Origin: Propioniciclava soli
Lineage (GTDB): Bacteria; Actinomycetota; Actinomycetes; Propionibacteriales; Propionibacteriaceae
Assembly (NCBI RefSeq): GCF_014858005.1
Contig: NZ_JACYOT010000013.1
Span: 62,001-126,000 of the forward strand
DNA length: 64,000 bases
Direction of reading: 5' to 3'
How positions within the stretch are numbered: the stretch's first letter is position 1; the number at the start of each line of letters is the position of its first letter. A model generated the notes under the pieces. The model was not told the origin of the DNA, did no database searches, and was given only the letters and a program-made list of their open reading frames with translations. Shown here in pieces: positions 52,210-60,675 of this stretch. The position numbers were made by a program, and so were the translations under genes.

Positions 52210-54498
52210 ATGACCCACACGCCCGGCCCGGACGCCGGCCGCGCACCCGCTGCGTCCAGCCAGAGCCTCGACGACCCGGACGCCATCACCGCGCGCATCC
52301 GGGGCGAGATCGCCGAGGTGTCCCGCGGTCTGGTGCGCCTGGCCGGCGATCTGGACGCCCTCGCGGGCGCCCTCGCCCTGCAGCAGCGCACAGTGGCCGG
52401 GGACGCCGCGGCACAGGATGCCGCGGCGCGCGACGCGCCAGGTCAGGACACGCCAGGTCAGGGCGCGCCAGGTCAGGGCGCATCCGGACAGGGCACATCC
52501 GGACAGGGCACATCGGGACAGGGAACATCGGGACAGGGCACATCGAGACAGGACGCGCCGGGACGCCCACCGCTGGGGACCGCGCCCTTCCCCGGCAGGC
52601 CCGCGGGGCAGGCGCCCTTCCCCGCGGCCGTGCCCTGGGGTCCACCGCAAGTCGTCCCGGGCCGGCCCGGCCCGGCCCAGGACGCGCCGGCCCGAGGCCC
52701 CGGATCCCCGGCGCCCCAGCCCACCCCGGCGACCCAGCCCACCCCGGCGCACCCCTCCCAGCGCCCGGCAGCCCAGCTCCCCGCGCCGCCCCGCTCGCCC
52801 CGCCCACCCAGCCCGCCCCGCCCGCCCCGGCGCCCGGTGTCCCTCGCGGAGATCTTTGCGATCGTCGGCTCCGGGGTGACGCTCATCGGCGTGGCCCTGG
52901 TGCTGCTCATGCCGCAGGACGGCTTCCTGGGCCCCCTCGCCCGCACCACGATCGGCCTCAGCCTCGCCGCGGCCGCCGTCGCGGCGGCCTTCTGGCAGCA
53001 CCGCTTTGACCCGAAGAACATCGGCGCCCAAGCCCTGTTCGCCACCGGCGTGGCCTCAACCTTCCTGTGCCTCGTCGCGCTCACGGCCATCTTCACCGAT
53101 CCGGCCGGACGCCCCCTGCTCGCGGTGCTGCCCGGGCTGGTGCTCGCCGGCCTCGTCAGCCTCGCCGGGGTGTGGGTCGCCGTCTCCTGGCGAAGCCAGT
53201 GGTTGGCGGTCCTGGCCATGTTGGGCAGCTTGGTACTGGCGCCCCTGCTGTCGCAGAACGACCGGCTGGCCGTGCTCGCCTTCATGCTCGTGCTGACCGT
53301 CGCCTCCGGCGCGTTCCAACGCGCCGTCGACTGGCCCGTCCTGGTGCTGGCGCGCACGCTGCCCACCGGGCTGGTGTTCCTCGCCATGACCATCGACGAA
53401 CTCCTCATCCTGGCCCGGGGCGGGGCCGACTCTCTGATCCTGCTCGCCCTGGTCACCGCGCTCGCGCTGTGCGGTCTCCTCATCGCGGTGATGCACCAGC
53501 GCAATGACGCCGGCACCCGCGTCGCGGCCGTGATCGCGTTCGTGCTGTTCTGCGGTCCGCTGCTGGTCGGCGGCTGGAACGTCGACAAGCTCCCCTCCGT
53601 GGCCGCCTACGTCGTCGTCGGGGCGGTGGCCACCGCTGCCGGATTCTGGCCGCAGCGCGTGCACACCTGGGTCCGGGCCGCGGCCATCCCCCTGGGGGCG
53701 CTCTTCCTCGCCGTGGCCGCGCTGCGCGCCTTCGATGCTGCGCACCAGGGCTACCTGTGGTTCGGCCTCGCGATCGCCTACCTCGCGGTGGCCGAGCGGG
53801 TCCGCTTCCGCCCCGTGATGGTCGTGGGCGTCCTGCTCGCCGGGGTCGGCGCCCTGGTGTGGCTGCCCAGTCTGGTTTCCCTCGTGTCCTTGCAGGCCGT
53901 GGCCGACGGCCGGCTCGGCATCGAGCACGTGGTGCAGTCCGTGCTGGGGCTGGTCGCCACGCTGCTGGTGGTCCGCGCCCTCCGCCTGGACTGGCCCGAG
54001 GGAGGCCATGTTCTCAACTACGCGGTGTGGGTCGGCACGGTGCTCTTCGGGACCGTGGCGGTGGTGCTGGCGGGCACACTCCTCGGCCACACTCTCGGCG
54101 ACGTCGCGAACGGCTTCCAGGTCGCGCACGCCGTCGCCACGGTCAGCTGGATGGCCCTCAGCGTCGCCCTGCTCTCCCGAGGGCTGCGTCGGGCCTCGGA
54201 CGCCCAAGCGGCCCGTCACATCGCCATCGCGCTGGCCGCCGCCGCCGTCGCCAAGCTGTTCCTCTTCGACCTGGGTGCCCTGCCCGGCCTCGCCCGCGCG
54301 CTCGCCTTTATCGTCGTCGGCATCCTGTTGCTGGTGATCGGCACCTGGTACCACGGCCAGCTCGAGAAGGTGCGCCGGGCGACTGCGGAGCCCACACCGG
54401 GGGCGGACGCCGACCCGGCCGTCCAGCCCGCACCGGCCGTCCAGCCCGATCCGTCCGCCGCGCCAGCGCCGGGCCCGGACGCCGATCCGATGCGTTAG
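52210..54498 (+). CDS. DUF2339-type multi-helix membrane protein with pentapeptide repeats
   Basis: A 762-residue protein. Residues 1-70 are helical and charged. Residues about 75-118 hold pentapeptide repeats of the GQGTS/GQGAP type, then a Pro/Gly-rich linker to about 215. From about 218 there are roughly 16 hydrophobic helices in the manner of DUF2339 (ARTTIGLSLAAAAVAAAFWQ, LFLFDLGALPGLARALAFIVVGILLL), ending in a Pro/Ala/Asp tail. ATG 52210 was chosen because the frame before it is antisense to the HNH gene. Function unknown. Confidence 0.75.
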   Translation: MTHTPGPDAGRAPAASSQSLDDPDAITARIRGEIAEVSRGLVRLAGDLDALAGALALQQRTVAGDAAAQDAAARDAPGQDTPGQGAPGQGASGQGTSGQGTSGQGTSGQGTSRQDAPGRPPLGTAPFPGRPAGQAPFPAAVPWGPPQVVPGRPGPAQDAPARGPGSPAPQPTPATQPTPAHPSQRPAAQLPAPPRSPRPPSPPRPPRRPVSLAEIFAIVGSGVTLIGVALVLLMPQDGFLGPLARTTIGLSLAAAAVAAAFWQHRFDPKNIGAQALFATGVASTFLCLVALTAIFTDPAGRPLLAVLPGLVLAGLVSLAGVWVAVSWRSQWLAVLAMLGSLVLAPLLSQNDRLAVLAFMLVLTVASGAFQRAVDWPVLVLARTLPTGLVFLAMTIDELLILARGGADSLILLALVTALALCGLLIAVMHQRNDAGTRVAAVIAFVLFCGPLLVGGWNVDKLPSVAAYVVVGAVATAAGFWPQRVHTWVRAAAIPLGALFLAVAALRAFDAAHQGYLWFGLAIAYLAVAERVRFRPVMVVGVLLAGVGALVWLPSLVSLVSLQAVADGRLGIEHVVQSVLGLVATLLVVRALRLDWPEGGHVLNYAVWVGTVLFGTVAVVLAGTLLGHTLGDVANGFQVAHAVATVSWMALSVALLSRGLRRASDAQAARHIAIALAAAAVAKLFLFDLGALPGLARALAFIVVGILLLVIGTWYHGQLEKVRRATAEPTPGADADPAVQPAPAVQPDPSAAPAPGPDADPMR
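52432..52563 (+). repeat. 15-bp tandem repeat encoding GQGxx pentapeptides
   Basis: About eight units such as GGACAGGGCACATCG lie in frame, with slight drift at both ends. Because the unit is five codons long, copy-number changes alter length without frameshifts. Confidence 0.8.
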
Positions 54499-54501
54499 TC
54501 T
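54496..54501 (+). promoter_or_regulatory. -10 hexamer of btu operon overlapping a stop codon
   Basis: TAGTCT places the transcription start at about 54508, exactly at the riboswitch 5' end; its TAG is the stop codon of the DUF2339 gene. Confidence 0.5.
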
Positions 54502-54506
54502 GGCCG

Positions 54507-54620
54507 GGTCCCCGCAACCAGTGGGGGCGTCGTGGATGCCAGTGAAGTCCGGTGAAAATCCGGCGCTGTGCCGCAACTGTGATGCCGACCGTCGGTCGGA
54601 TGAGCCAGGTCACCTGCCCC
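54507..54620 (+). promoter_or_regulatory. cobalamin riboswitch
   Basis: The aptamer carries the conserved GCAACTGTGATGCCGACCG-like core (from 54573) and the B12 box GAGCCAGGTCACCTGCC (54602-54618), preceded by the typical TCCGGTGAAAATCCGG hairpin. It precedes btuFCD-cobO on the same strand, matching known targets. Confidence 0.93.
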
Positions 54621-54640
54621 ACGACCACGTTCAGGTCCTC

Positions 54641-54726
54641 GGACGAAGGGCCGTCCGTGCGCAGTGGGCCCCCGCCCGTTGCGGCTGACGACTTCGTCCT
54701 CCGCAACGAATCGGAGGATGCTGGTG
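54641..54726 (+). promoter_or_regulatory. riboswitch expression platform with competing helices
   Basis: GGACGAAG (54641-54648) can pair with CTTCGTCC (54692-54699). The overlapping CCTCCG (54698-54703) can instead pair with CGGAGG (54712-54717), the btuF ribosome site. The two pairings exclude each other, so ligand binding could close the ribosome site. Confidence 0.55.
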
Positions 54727-55737
54727 ATCCAGCCCCACACCCCATCAACTCGCACGCGCCCTGCGCGCCTCACCTGGCTCGGCGCCGCCGCGCTCGCGCT
54801 GGCCCTGGCGGCCTGCGGATCGCCGGCGACGCCCAGCGCGAGCGGCACGACCGACGCCCCGGCCGCCACCACCCCGGCCACCACGACCCCGGCTGCCGCA
54901 TCCTTCCCCGTCGACGTCGTCACCGGCGCCGGTGACAGCACCGAGACGGTCACCATCGCTGAGCGCCCCGACGCGATCGTCTCGCTGAGCCCGACCGCCA
55001 CGGAGTCGCTGTTCGCGATCGGAGCGGGCGACCAGGTCGTCGCCGTCGACTCGCAGTCCGACTACCCGGCCGAGGCGCCGATCACCGACCTGTCGGGGTA
55101 CACCCCCAACGTGGAGGCCATCCTGGCCCACGAGCCCGACCTCGTGGTCGCCTCGACGCGGGACGCCGACCTGATCGGCAGCCTCGCCAACGCCGGCGTC
55201 CCGACGCTCGCCCTCCCGTCCGCCCAGACGCTGGACGAGGCCTACGGGCAGATCGAGCGGCTCGGCACCGCCACGGGGCACCTGGCCGATGCCAAGGCCG
55301 TGGTCGCGCAGATGGACGAGCGCATCCAGGCCGCCGTCGACGCCACCCCGAAGGCTGAAGGGGCCACCTACTTCCACGAGCTCGACCCGACGCTCTACAC
55401 CGTCACCAGTGACACGTTCATCGGTGAGGTCTACGGCATGTTCGGGCTGACCAGCATCGCGGACGCCGCCGGGACGACCGACTTGTACCCCCAGCTCTCC
55501 GAGGAGTACGTCGTGGCCGCCGACCCCGACCTCATCTTCCTGTCCGACACCCAGTGTTGCGGCGTCACGCCCGCATCGCTCGGTGAGCGCGCCGGGTGGG
55601 CCGGCCTCTCCGCCGTCACCGGTGACCGGGTCCACGTCCTCGACGAGGACGTCGCGAGCCGCTGGGGGCCGCGGGTGGTCGACTTCGTCGAGACCGTCTC
55701 CGATCACGTGACCGCGTTGCAGACAGCCCACGCATGA
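54724..55737 (+). CDS. btuF: cobalamin-binding lipoprotein of B12 ABC transporter
   Basis: Periplasmic-binding-protein-type lipoprotein of 337 residues that delivers cobalamin to BtuCD. The signal peptide ends at lipobox LAAC (C31), and the mature part shows PDAIVSLSPTATESLFAIG and a DLIFLSDTQ-type second lobe. GTG 54724 is used because the GGAGG ribosome site abuts ATG 54718, and the GTG has 6-nt spacing. The riboswitch upstream indicates B12 rather than heme or siderophore as the ligand. Confidence 0.9.
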   Translation: MIQPHTPSTRTRPARLTWLGAAALALALAACGSPATPSASGTTDAPAATTPATTTPAAASFPVDVVTGAGDSTETVTIAERPDAIVSLSPTATESLFAIGAGDQVVAVDSQSDYPAEAPITDLSGYTPNVEAILAHEPDLVVASTRDADLIGSLANAGVPTLALPSAQTLDEAYGQIERLGTATGHLADAKAVVAQMDERIQAAVDATPKAEGATYFHELDPTLYTVTSDTFIGEVYGMFGLTSIADAAGTTDLYPQLSEEYVVAADPDLIFLSDTQCCGVTPASLGERAGWAGLSAVTGDRVHVLDEDVASRWGPRVVDFVETVSDHVTALQTAHA

Positions 55738-56819
55738 GTGCGACCCCGAGGACGCCGTCCCTGGCCCGGGTCCGCCGGCTCGACGTGCCACGCCTTGGCC
55801 GTGGCATCGGTCGGTCGGGCCGCTGGCTGGTCGCGGGCTGCGTCCTCGGGATCGCGCTGCTCACCGGCGTCATGATCGGGCCGGCCGGCCTGACGGCGTC
55901 GGGCGTCGCCCTCGAGCTGGTCAACGCGATCCCCGGCGTGACGCTCGATTCGGGCCTGACGAGCCAGCAGCAGGCCATCTTGTGGCAGATCCGGCTGCCG
56001 CGCATGGTGCTGGGCGCCCTGGTGGGCGCCACGCTGGCTGTCGCCGGCGCCGCGTACCAGGGCGTCTTCCGCAACCCGCTCGCTGACCCGTACCTGCTCG
56101 GCGTCTCGGCCGGCGCGGGTCTCGGCGCCACGCTCGCCATCACGCAGGGGGGCGGGATCGGCCCGTTCGGGGTGCCGCTGGCCGCCTTCGCCGGCGGCCT
56201 GCTGGCGGTGAGCGCCACCTACGCCCTCGGTGCCAGCGTGGGGGGCCACCGCAGCTCGACCATCATCGTGCTCGCCGGCGTGGCCGTCGCGGCGTTCTTC
56301 AGCGCCGTGCAGACCTTCGTGCAGCAGTGGTTCGACGACTCGCTGCTCGCTGTCTACAGCTGGATGCTCGGCCGGCTGAGCACCAACGGGTGGAGCGACG
56401 TCATCATGGTGCTGCCGTACGTGCTCGCGAGCTGGGTGCTGTTGCTGCTGCACCGCCGCACGCTCGACGTGCTCGCCGTCGGCGACGTGGAGGCCGCCAG
56501 CCTCGGCATCAACGTCCCGCGGGTGCGGCTCGTGCTCGTGCTGGTCGCCACGCTCGGCACCACCGCGGTCGTGGCGGTGAGCGGGCTCATCGGGTTCGTC
56601 GGCATCGTCGTGCCCCACGCCGTCCGGCTGATCTTCGGCACCTCCCACCGCCTCCTCCTTCCGCTGGCCATGCTGTTCGGGGCGGCCTTCCTCGTGCTCG
56701 CCGATGTCGCTGCCCGCTCGGTCGTGGCGCCCGCCGAGTTGCCGATCGGCGTCGTCACCGCCTTCGTCGGCGCGCCCTTCTTCCTGGTCGTCCTCCGCCG
56801 GAACCGGAGCATGACGTGA
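55734..56819 (+). CDS. btuC: cobalamin ABC transporter permease
   Basis: FecCD/BtuC-type permease of 361 residues with about ten helices. IRLPRMVLGALVGATLAVAGAAYQGVFRNPLADPYLLGVSAGAGLGA and the coupling segment GFVGIVVPHAVRLIFG are family hallmarks. Start and stop overlap the neighbours (ATGA and GTGA), so the operon is tightly coupled. Confidence 0.94.
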   Translation: MSATPRTPSLARVRRLDVPRLGRGIGRSGRWLVAGCVLGIALLTGVMIGPAGLTASGVALELVNAIPGVTLDSGLTSQQQAILWQIRLPRMVLGALVGATLAVAGAAYQGVFRNPLADPYLLGVSAGAGLGATLAITQGGGIGPFGVPLAAFAGGLLAVSATYALGASVGGHRSSTIIVLAGVAVAAFFSAVQTFVQQWFDDSLLAVYSWMLGRLSTNGWSDVIMVLPYVLASWVLLLLHRRTLDVLAVGDVEAASLGINVPRVRLVLVLVATLGTTAVVAVSGLIGFVGIVVPHAVRLIFGTSHRLLLPLAMLFGAAFLVLADVAARSVVAPAELPIGVVTAFVGAPFFLVVLRRNRSMT

Positions 56820-57595
56820 GCGTGCTGGAGTGTCGCGGCCTCGGCGTCCGCCGGGGGGAGGCGCAGGTCGTCCACGACCTCGATCTCGTGGTGGACGCCG
56901 GCGCCTGGGTCGCCGTCGTCGGGCCCAACGGGGCGGGCAAGACCTCGCTGCTGCACGGCATCGCCGCGCTCACCCCCGTCACCGGCCACCTCCGCCTCGG
57001 AAACGACGATCCGCACCAGCTCTCCCGGCGTGCGCTCGCTCGGCGGGTGGCCCTCATGGCCCAGCAGCCCGTCGTGCCCACCGGCATGACCGTGCGCGAG
57101 TTGGTGGCCCTCGGCCGGACGCCCTTCCTGCGCCGCTTCGGCACCGAGTCGGCCACCGACCGGGCCGCCGTGCAGCACGAGCTCACCCGGCTCGGCCTGG
57201 CCACGCTCGCCGACCGCCCCGCCGACCGGCTCTCCGGCGGCGAACTGCAGCGCGTCATGCTGGCCCGTGCCCTGTGCCAACAGCCGACCCTGCTGCTGCT
57301 CGACGAGCCGACCAGCGCCCTCGACATCGGGCACCAGCAGTCGGTGCTGGACCTGGTGGACGAGCAGCGCCACGAGCGAGGGCTCACCGTGCTGGCCGCC
57401 ATGCACGACCTCACGCTGGCCGCCCAGTACGCCGACCGCATGGTGCTGCTCGACCGCGGCGTCCTCGTGCAGGACGGCCCCCCCGCGGACGTGCTGGACG
57501 CCCGCCAACTGAACGAGACCTATGGCGCCCGCGTCGACGTGCTGCCCCGCCCCGCCGGCCCCGCCGTCATCCCCGTCCGCCCGGTGAGCCGCTGA
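56816..57595 (+). CDS. btuD: cobalamin ABC transporter ATPase
   Basis: ABC ATPase of 259 residues with Walker A GPNGAGKTS, signature LSGGELQRVMLARAL, Walker B LLLLDEPTSALD and the H-loop His (AAMHDLTLA). Energises BtuFC. The GTG start overlaps the btuC stop. Confidence 0.94.
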   Translation: MSVLECRGLGVRRGEAQVVHDLDLVVDAGAWVAVVGPNGAGKTSLLHGIAALTPVTGHLRLGNDDPHQLSRRALARRVALMAQQPVVPTGMTVRELVALGRTPFLRRFGTESATDRAAVQHELTRLGLATLADRPADRLSGGELQRVMLARALCQQPTLLLLDEPTSALDIGHQQSVLDLVDEQRHERGLTVLAAMHDLTLAAQYADRMVLLDRGVLVQDGPPADVLDARQLNETYGARVDVLPRPAGPAVIPVRPVSR

Positions 57596-57631
57596 CGCGC
57601 ACGCCCATCCCATCCCCGCAAGGAGCCCCCT

Positions 57632-58195
57632 GTGACCGACCTGCCGACACACGACCGCCCCCTGCCGCCGCGCCGGGACGTTGACTCGCTGGTGTTCGTC
57701 AACACCGGCGACGGCAAGGGGAAGTCGACCGCCGCCTTCGGCATGCTGATGCGCGCCGCCGCCCGCGGCTGGCCGTCCTGCGTGGTGCAGTTCATGAAGT
57801 CGGGACGCTGGCGCGTGGGGGAGGCGGAGTCGGCCCGCCGCCTGGGGGTCGACTGGTTCACCCACGGCGACGGCTTCACCTGGGAGAGCGACGACCTCGA
57901 CCGGAGCGCCGGCATCGCCCGCGAGGCGTGGCGTCTGGCCGACCGCGTGTTGACGTCCGGGGAGTACCGCCTCGTCGTGCTCGACGAGGTGACCTACCCG
58001 CTCACCTACGGCTGGCTCGACGCCGAGACGGTCGTGGCCCGGATCCGGGAGCGCGCGGCGTCCACCAACGTCATCTGCACCGGCCGCAACGCCCACGCCT
58101 CGCTGGTTGACCTGGCCGACACGGTCACCGAGATGCGCAACGTGAAGCACGCCCACGCCACCGGCGTCCGCGCGCGCCGCGGCATCGACTACTGA
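57632..58195 (+). CDS. cobO: cob(I)yrinic acid a,c-diamide adenosyltransferase
   Basis: CobA-type enzyme that transfers the adenosyl group to cob(I)alamin, making coenzyme B12. The 187 residues have the P-loop FVNTGDGKGKSTAAFGML, VQFMKSGRW and VVLDEVTYPLTYGWLD, and a Cys-containing INVICTGRNA. GTG 57632 follows AAGGAG. In the btu operon it adenosylates imported cobalamin. Confidence 0.93.
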   Translation: MTDLPTHDRPLPPRRDVDSLVFVNTGDGKGKSTAAFGMLMRAAARGWPSCVVQFMKSGRWRVGEAESARRLGVDWFTHGDGFTWESDDLDRSAGIAREAWRLADRVLTSGEYRLVVLDEVTYPLTYGWLDAETVVARIRERAASTNVICTGRNAHASLVDLADTVTEMRNVKHAHATGVRARRGIDY

Positions 58196-58266
58196 CGCCC
58201 GGGTCGCCCCGGTCGCCCCGGCGTCCGACCTGTGGGAAACGGCTGTGCGGACGCCGCTCGCGCCGC

Positions 58267-58272
58267 TAGTCT
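58267..58272 (+). promoter_or_regulatory. -10 hexamer of the polycysteine leader
   Basis: TAGTCT ends 6 nt before GTG 58279. Confidence 0.55.
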
Positions 58273-58278
58273 GACCCC

Positions 58279-58368
58279 GTGATCACGACGGCGCATTTCG
58301 ACACGCTGTCTCTCGTCATGCCCGGCTGTTGTCGGTGTTGTCGCCGCCCGCGCGGCGCCCACTCCTGA
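58279..58368 (+). CDS. polycysteine leader peptide (29 residues), cysteine attenuator candidate
   Basis: A leaderless ORF starting with GTG 6 nt after TAGTCT and ending TGA 58366-58368. It encodes 29 residues whose second half is MPGCCRCCRRPRGAHS, with Cys codons at 58327-58332 and 58336-58341. In mycobacteria, leaderless short ORFs with Cys-Cys-Arg-Arg-like runs are known to act as cysteine-responsive attenuators: ribosomes stall on the Cys codons when cysteine is scarce and change the downstream RNA fold. The next gene on the strand is the NIL-domain gene. Confidence 0.7.
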   Translation: MITTAHFDTLSLVMPGCCRCCRRPRGAHS

Positions 58369-58448
58369 TCCCCCCGGCGACCTGACCCGGCCGGTGGCCG
58401 GGAGTGTGGCTCTCAACCCCCACACCCACACCACCGCAGCCAGGAGCC
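58340..58448 (+). promoter_or_regulatory. candidate attenuator RNA structures after the polycysteine leader
   Basis: GTCGCCG (58340-58346, over Cys/Arg codons) can pair with CGGCGAC (58375-58381). CCCGGCC (58386-58392) and GGCCGGG (58396-58402) form a strong hairpin. GGCTCT (58408-58413) can pair with GGAGCC (58443-58448) and so hide the ribosome site AGGAG at 58442-58446. Confidence 0.45.
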
Positions 58449-58451
58449 GTC

Positions 58452-58673
58452 ATGACCCTCGATCTCGTCTTCGTCCAGCAGAGCGCCGCAGGCGCCACCT
58501 TCGCCCAGCTCGCCGCCGACCTCGGCGTCGAGCTCCGCCTGGTCGCCCAGCGCATCACCACCATGGAGATCTTCCCGGTGAGCGTGCTCACCGTCGAACT
58601 CACCGCGGAGCCAGGCCTCCTCGAGGCTGCGACGCGCTGGTTCGCCCAGCGGGGCATCCACCGGCTGGCCTAG
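58452..58673 (+). CDS. stand-alone NIL-domain protein
   Basis: A 73-residue ferredoxin-like NIL domain, the fold that senses methionine/cysteine-type ligands at the end of MetN transporters. The pattern VQQSAAGATFAQLAADLGVELRLVAQRI, then VSVLTVELT and EAATRWFAQRGI fits the family. ATG 58452 follows AGGAG by 5 nt. Standing alone behind a polycysteine leader, it is likely a sulfur-amino-acid sensor or binding protein (inference). Its TAG stop forms part of the next -10. Confidence 0.75.
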   Translation: MTLDLVFVQQSAAGATFAQLAADLGVELRLVAQRITTMEIFPVSVLTVELTAEPGLLEAATRWFAQRGIHRLA

Positions 58674-58676
58674 GCT
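58671..58676 (+). promoter_or_regulatory. -10 hexamer of oxidoreductase gene overlapping a stop codon
   Basis: TAGGCT ends 6 nt before ATG 58683; its TAG is the NIL gene stop. Confidence 0.6.
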
Positions 58677-58682
58677 GGGGCC

Positions 58683-59867
58683 ATGAGCCCGGACGAGGAC
58701 GTCACCCCGCTCCGCGTCGGCATCGTCGGCTGCGGCAACATTGCCCGCTCCCACGCCCGCGCGTACGCCGAGAACCCGCGCGTCCGGCTCGTCGCGTACC
58801 ACGACGTGGTGCCCGGCCGGGCCGAGGCCTTCGCCGACGCCCACGGCGGCAGCGCCGTCAGCTCCGTGGCCGAGGTGGTCGCGTCCGGTGTCGACCTCGT
58901 GTCCATCGCCACCCCGCCCGGGAGCCACGCCGACATCGCCTGCGCGCTGCTGTCCGCAGGGGTGAACGTGCTCATCGAGAAGCCCGCGACGATCAGCCTC
59001 GCCGAGCTCGACCGGGTGGCCGAGGCCGAACGGGCCGGCGGTGTCCAGGCCTACGTCGTCCTGCAGCACCGGCACGGCAGCGGCGCGGTGCGCGCCCGGC
59101 GGCTCATGGACGCCGGCTCGCTGGGCACCCCCCGCGTCGCCGTCTGCGAGACCCTCTGGTACCGCACCGACGGCTATTTCACCGACGTCGACTGGCGAGG
59201 CCTCTGGGCCGGTGAGGGCGGTGGGCCGACGCTCGGCCACGCCATCCACCAGATCGACCTGCTGCTGCACCTGATGGGGGAGTGGGAGAGCGTGGACGCC
59301 CGCGCCGTCCGGCTCGCGCGGCCCGTGCAGTTCGAGGACGCCTCGCTCGCCGTCGTCACCTTCGCCAGCGGCGCTGTGGCGAGCATCGTCACCAGCCTCG
59401 TCTCGCCGCGCGAGGTGAGCCGCATCCGGGTCGACACCGAGGGCGGCACCCTAGAGGTCAACCACCTGTACGGCTACCGTGACGCCGACTGGTCTTGGAC
59501 GCCCGTGCCCGATCCGGAGGTCGCCGCACGCTTCGGGTTGGATCCCGGCACGCAGGCGCGGCCGGGCGCCGCGGCCCGCCCGGCTGCGGGCGATCCGTGG
59601 GCCGCGAGCGCGGCCGACGTCGACGAGGTGCCCAGCAACCACGCCGCGCAGATCAACCGCCTGGTGGGCGACCTGCTGGCCGGACGCCGCCACGCCACGA
59701 CGTTGGAGAGCGCCCGGTCGACCATGGAGCTGGTGAGCGCCATCTACGCCTCCGGGTTGGGGGGAGGCACCGTGCGACGCGGCGACCTGACCCCGGGACA
59801 CCCCTTCCACGCGCGTCTCGACGGCGGGCTGGACGCCGCCGCGGTGGACGCCCGCCTGGTGCCCTGA
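58683..59867 (+). CDS. Gfo/Idh/MocA family oxidoreductase
   Basis: NAD(P)-dependent dehydrogenase of 394 residues. The N-terminal GIVGCGNIARSHARAYA (GxGxxA/H) and the EKP motif IEKPATISL are intact, and the sugar-binding half includes GGPTLGHAIHQIDLLLHLMG, the catalytic His position. Its substrate is likely a sugar or inositol but not determined. It is leaderless and unrelated in sequence detail to the earlier oxidoreductase at 4931. Confidence 0.88.
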   Translation: MSPDEDVTPLRVGIVGCGNIARSHARAYAENPRVRLVAYHDVVPGRAEAFADAHGGSAVSSVAEVVASGVDLVSIATPPGSHADIACALLSAGVNVLIEKPATISLAELDRVAEAERAGGVQAYVVLQHRHGSGAVRARRLMDAGSLGTPRVAVCETLWYRTDGYFTDVDWRGLWAGEGGGPTLGHAIHQIDLLLHLMGEWESVDARAVRLARPVQFEDASLAVVTFASGAVASIVTSLVSPREVSRIRVDTEGGTLEVNHLYGYRDADWSWTPVPDPEVAARFGLDPGTQARPGAAARPAAGDPWAASAADVDEVPSNHAAQINRLVGDLLAGRRHATTLESARSTMELVSAIYASGLGGGTVRRGDLTPGHPFHARLDGGLDAAAVDARLVP

Positions 59868-59880
59868 GCAGAGCCCGGCG

Positions 59881-60675
59881 TCAGGAGCCGGCGCGGGGCC
59901 GGTGCTCGTCTCCGATCTCGAGCACCATCGCATCGTGGATCGCCGAGTGGCGTTCGCGCACCGGGTGCTGCTGGCTCGGCGTCGGCCCCACCGTCTGGCC
60001 CGCCTCGACGACCGCGCCGGTGGTGATGAGGTAGCGGGCCGTGTCGGCGAGGAAGCGGAACAGGTCCGAGGGAGGCCGCCTGCTGTGCTCGATCACGAGG
60101 TCGCGCGCGCCGAAGGCGTCCAGCCCCAGGGTGTAGGCCGAGTGGGTGCCGTCGGGTTCGTCCATGACCCACACGGAGGTCCACAGGTCGGCCGGCACCT
60201 GCTTGGACTCCACCGCGGCGCTGAACCCGCGCGCATAGGCGTCCGCGGGGTACACGGCCGACGCCTGGGCACTGTGCACGGCCACGGCGCCGGGCAGCCC
60301 GGCCACGACCGTCGCGATGACCGACCAGATCGTCGCCTCCTGCAGCGCCTGGGCGCGCGGCTCGGGCACCTCGCCCGGGTGGAGCACGGTGATGACGACG
60401 TGGCTGCGGTGCTGGGCGACCGCGTCGGTCTGACCCTGCCACCACACGGGGTGACAGGCGCGCAGCGCGGCGGCAGCGTCCAGCGAGACGGCGTTGCCAG
60501 CCACCATCGCCCGCACCAGACCGGTCGAGACCACGGCCGCGTCCACCTTGCCCTTGCCCGGGATGTCGAGGGTCTGGGCCGACGCGCCGTCAGCGAACTC
60601 CTCGGCCAACGCCTCGGCGAGGTCGGACGCCATCGGCGCGGCCCCGGCGAACAGCACGGCCCCCGAAACCGTCAT
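59881..60675 (-). CDS. DUF4261 domain protein
   Basis: A 264-residue protein of unknown function. The DUF4261 region includes HSAQASAVYPADAY and LWTSVWVMDEPDGTHSAYTLGLDAFGARDLVIEHSRRPPSDLFRFLADTARYLITTG. The ATG overlaps the upstream bcp stop (ATGA). It converges on the oxidoreductase with 13 bases between stops. Confidence 0.85.
   Translation of the reverse strand: MTVSGAVLFAGAAPMASDLAEALAEEFADGASAQTLDIPGKGKVDAAVVSTGLVRAMVAGNAVSLDAAAALRACHPVWWQGQTDAVAQHRSHVVITVLHPGEVPEPRAQALQEATIWSVIATVVAGLPGAVAVHSAQASAVYPADAYARGFSAAVESKQVPADLWTSVWVMDEPDGTHSAYTLGLDAFGARDLVIEHSRRPPSDLFRFLADTARYLITTGAVVEAGQTVGPTPSQQHPVRERHSAIHDAMVLEIGDEHRPRAGS

Noticed and set aside
52432-52563. Repeats as a possible CRISPR array
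   Set aside because: Units are 15 bp, without spacers and in frame within a coding region, so they are a pentapeptide minisatellite.
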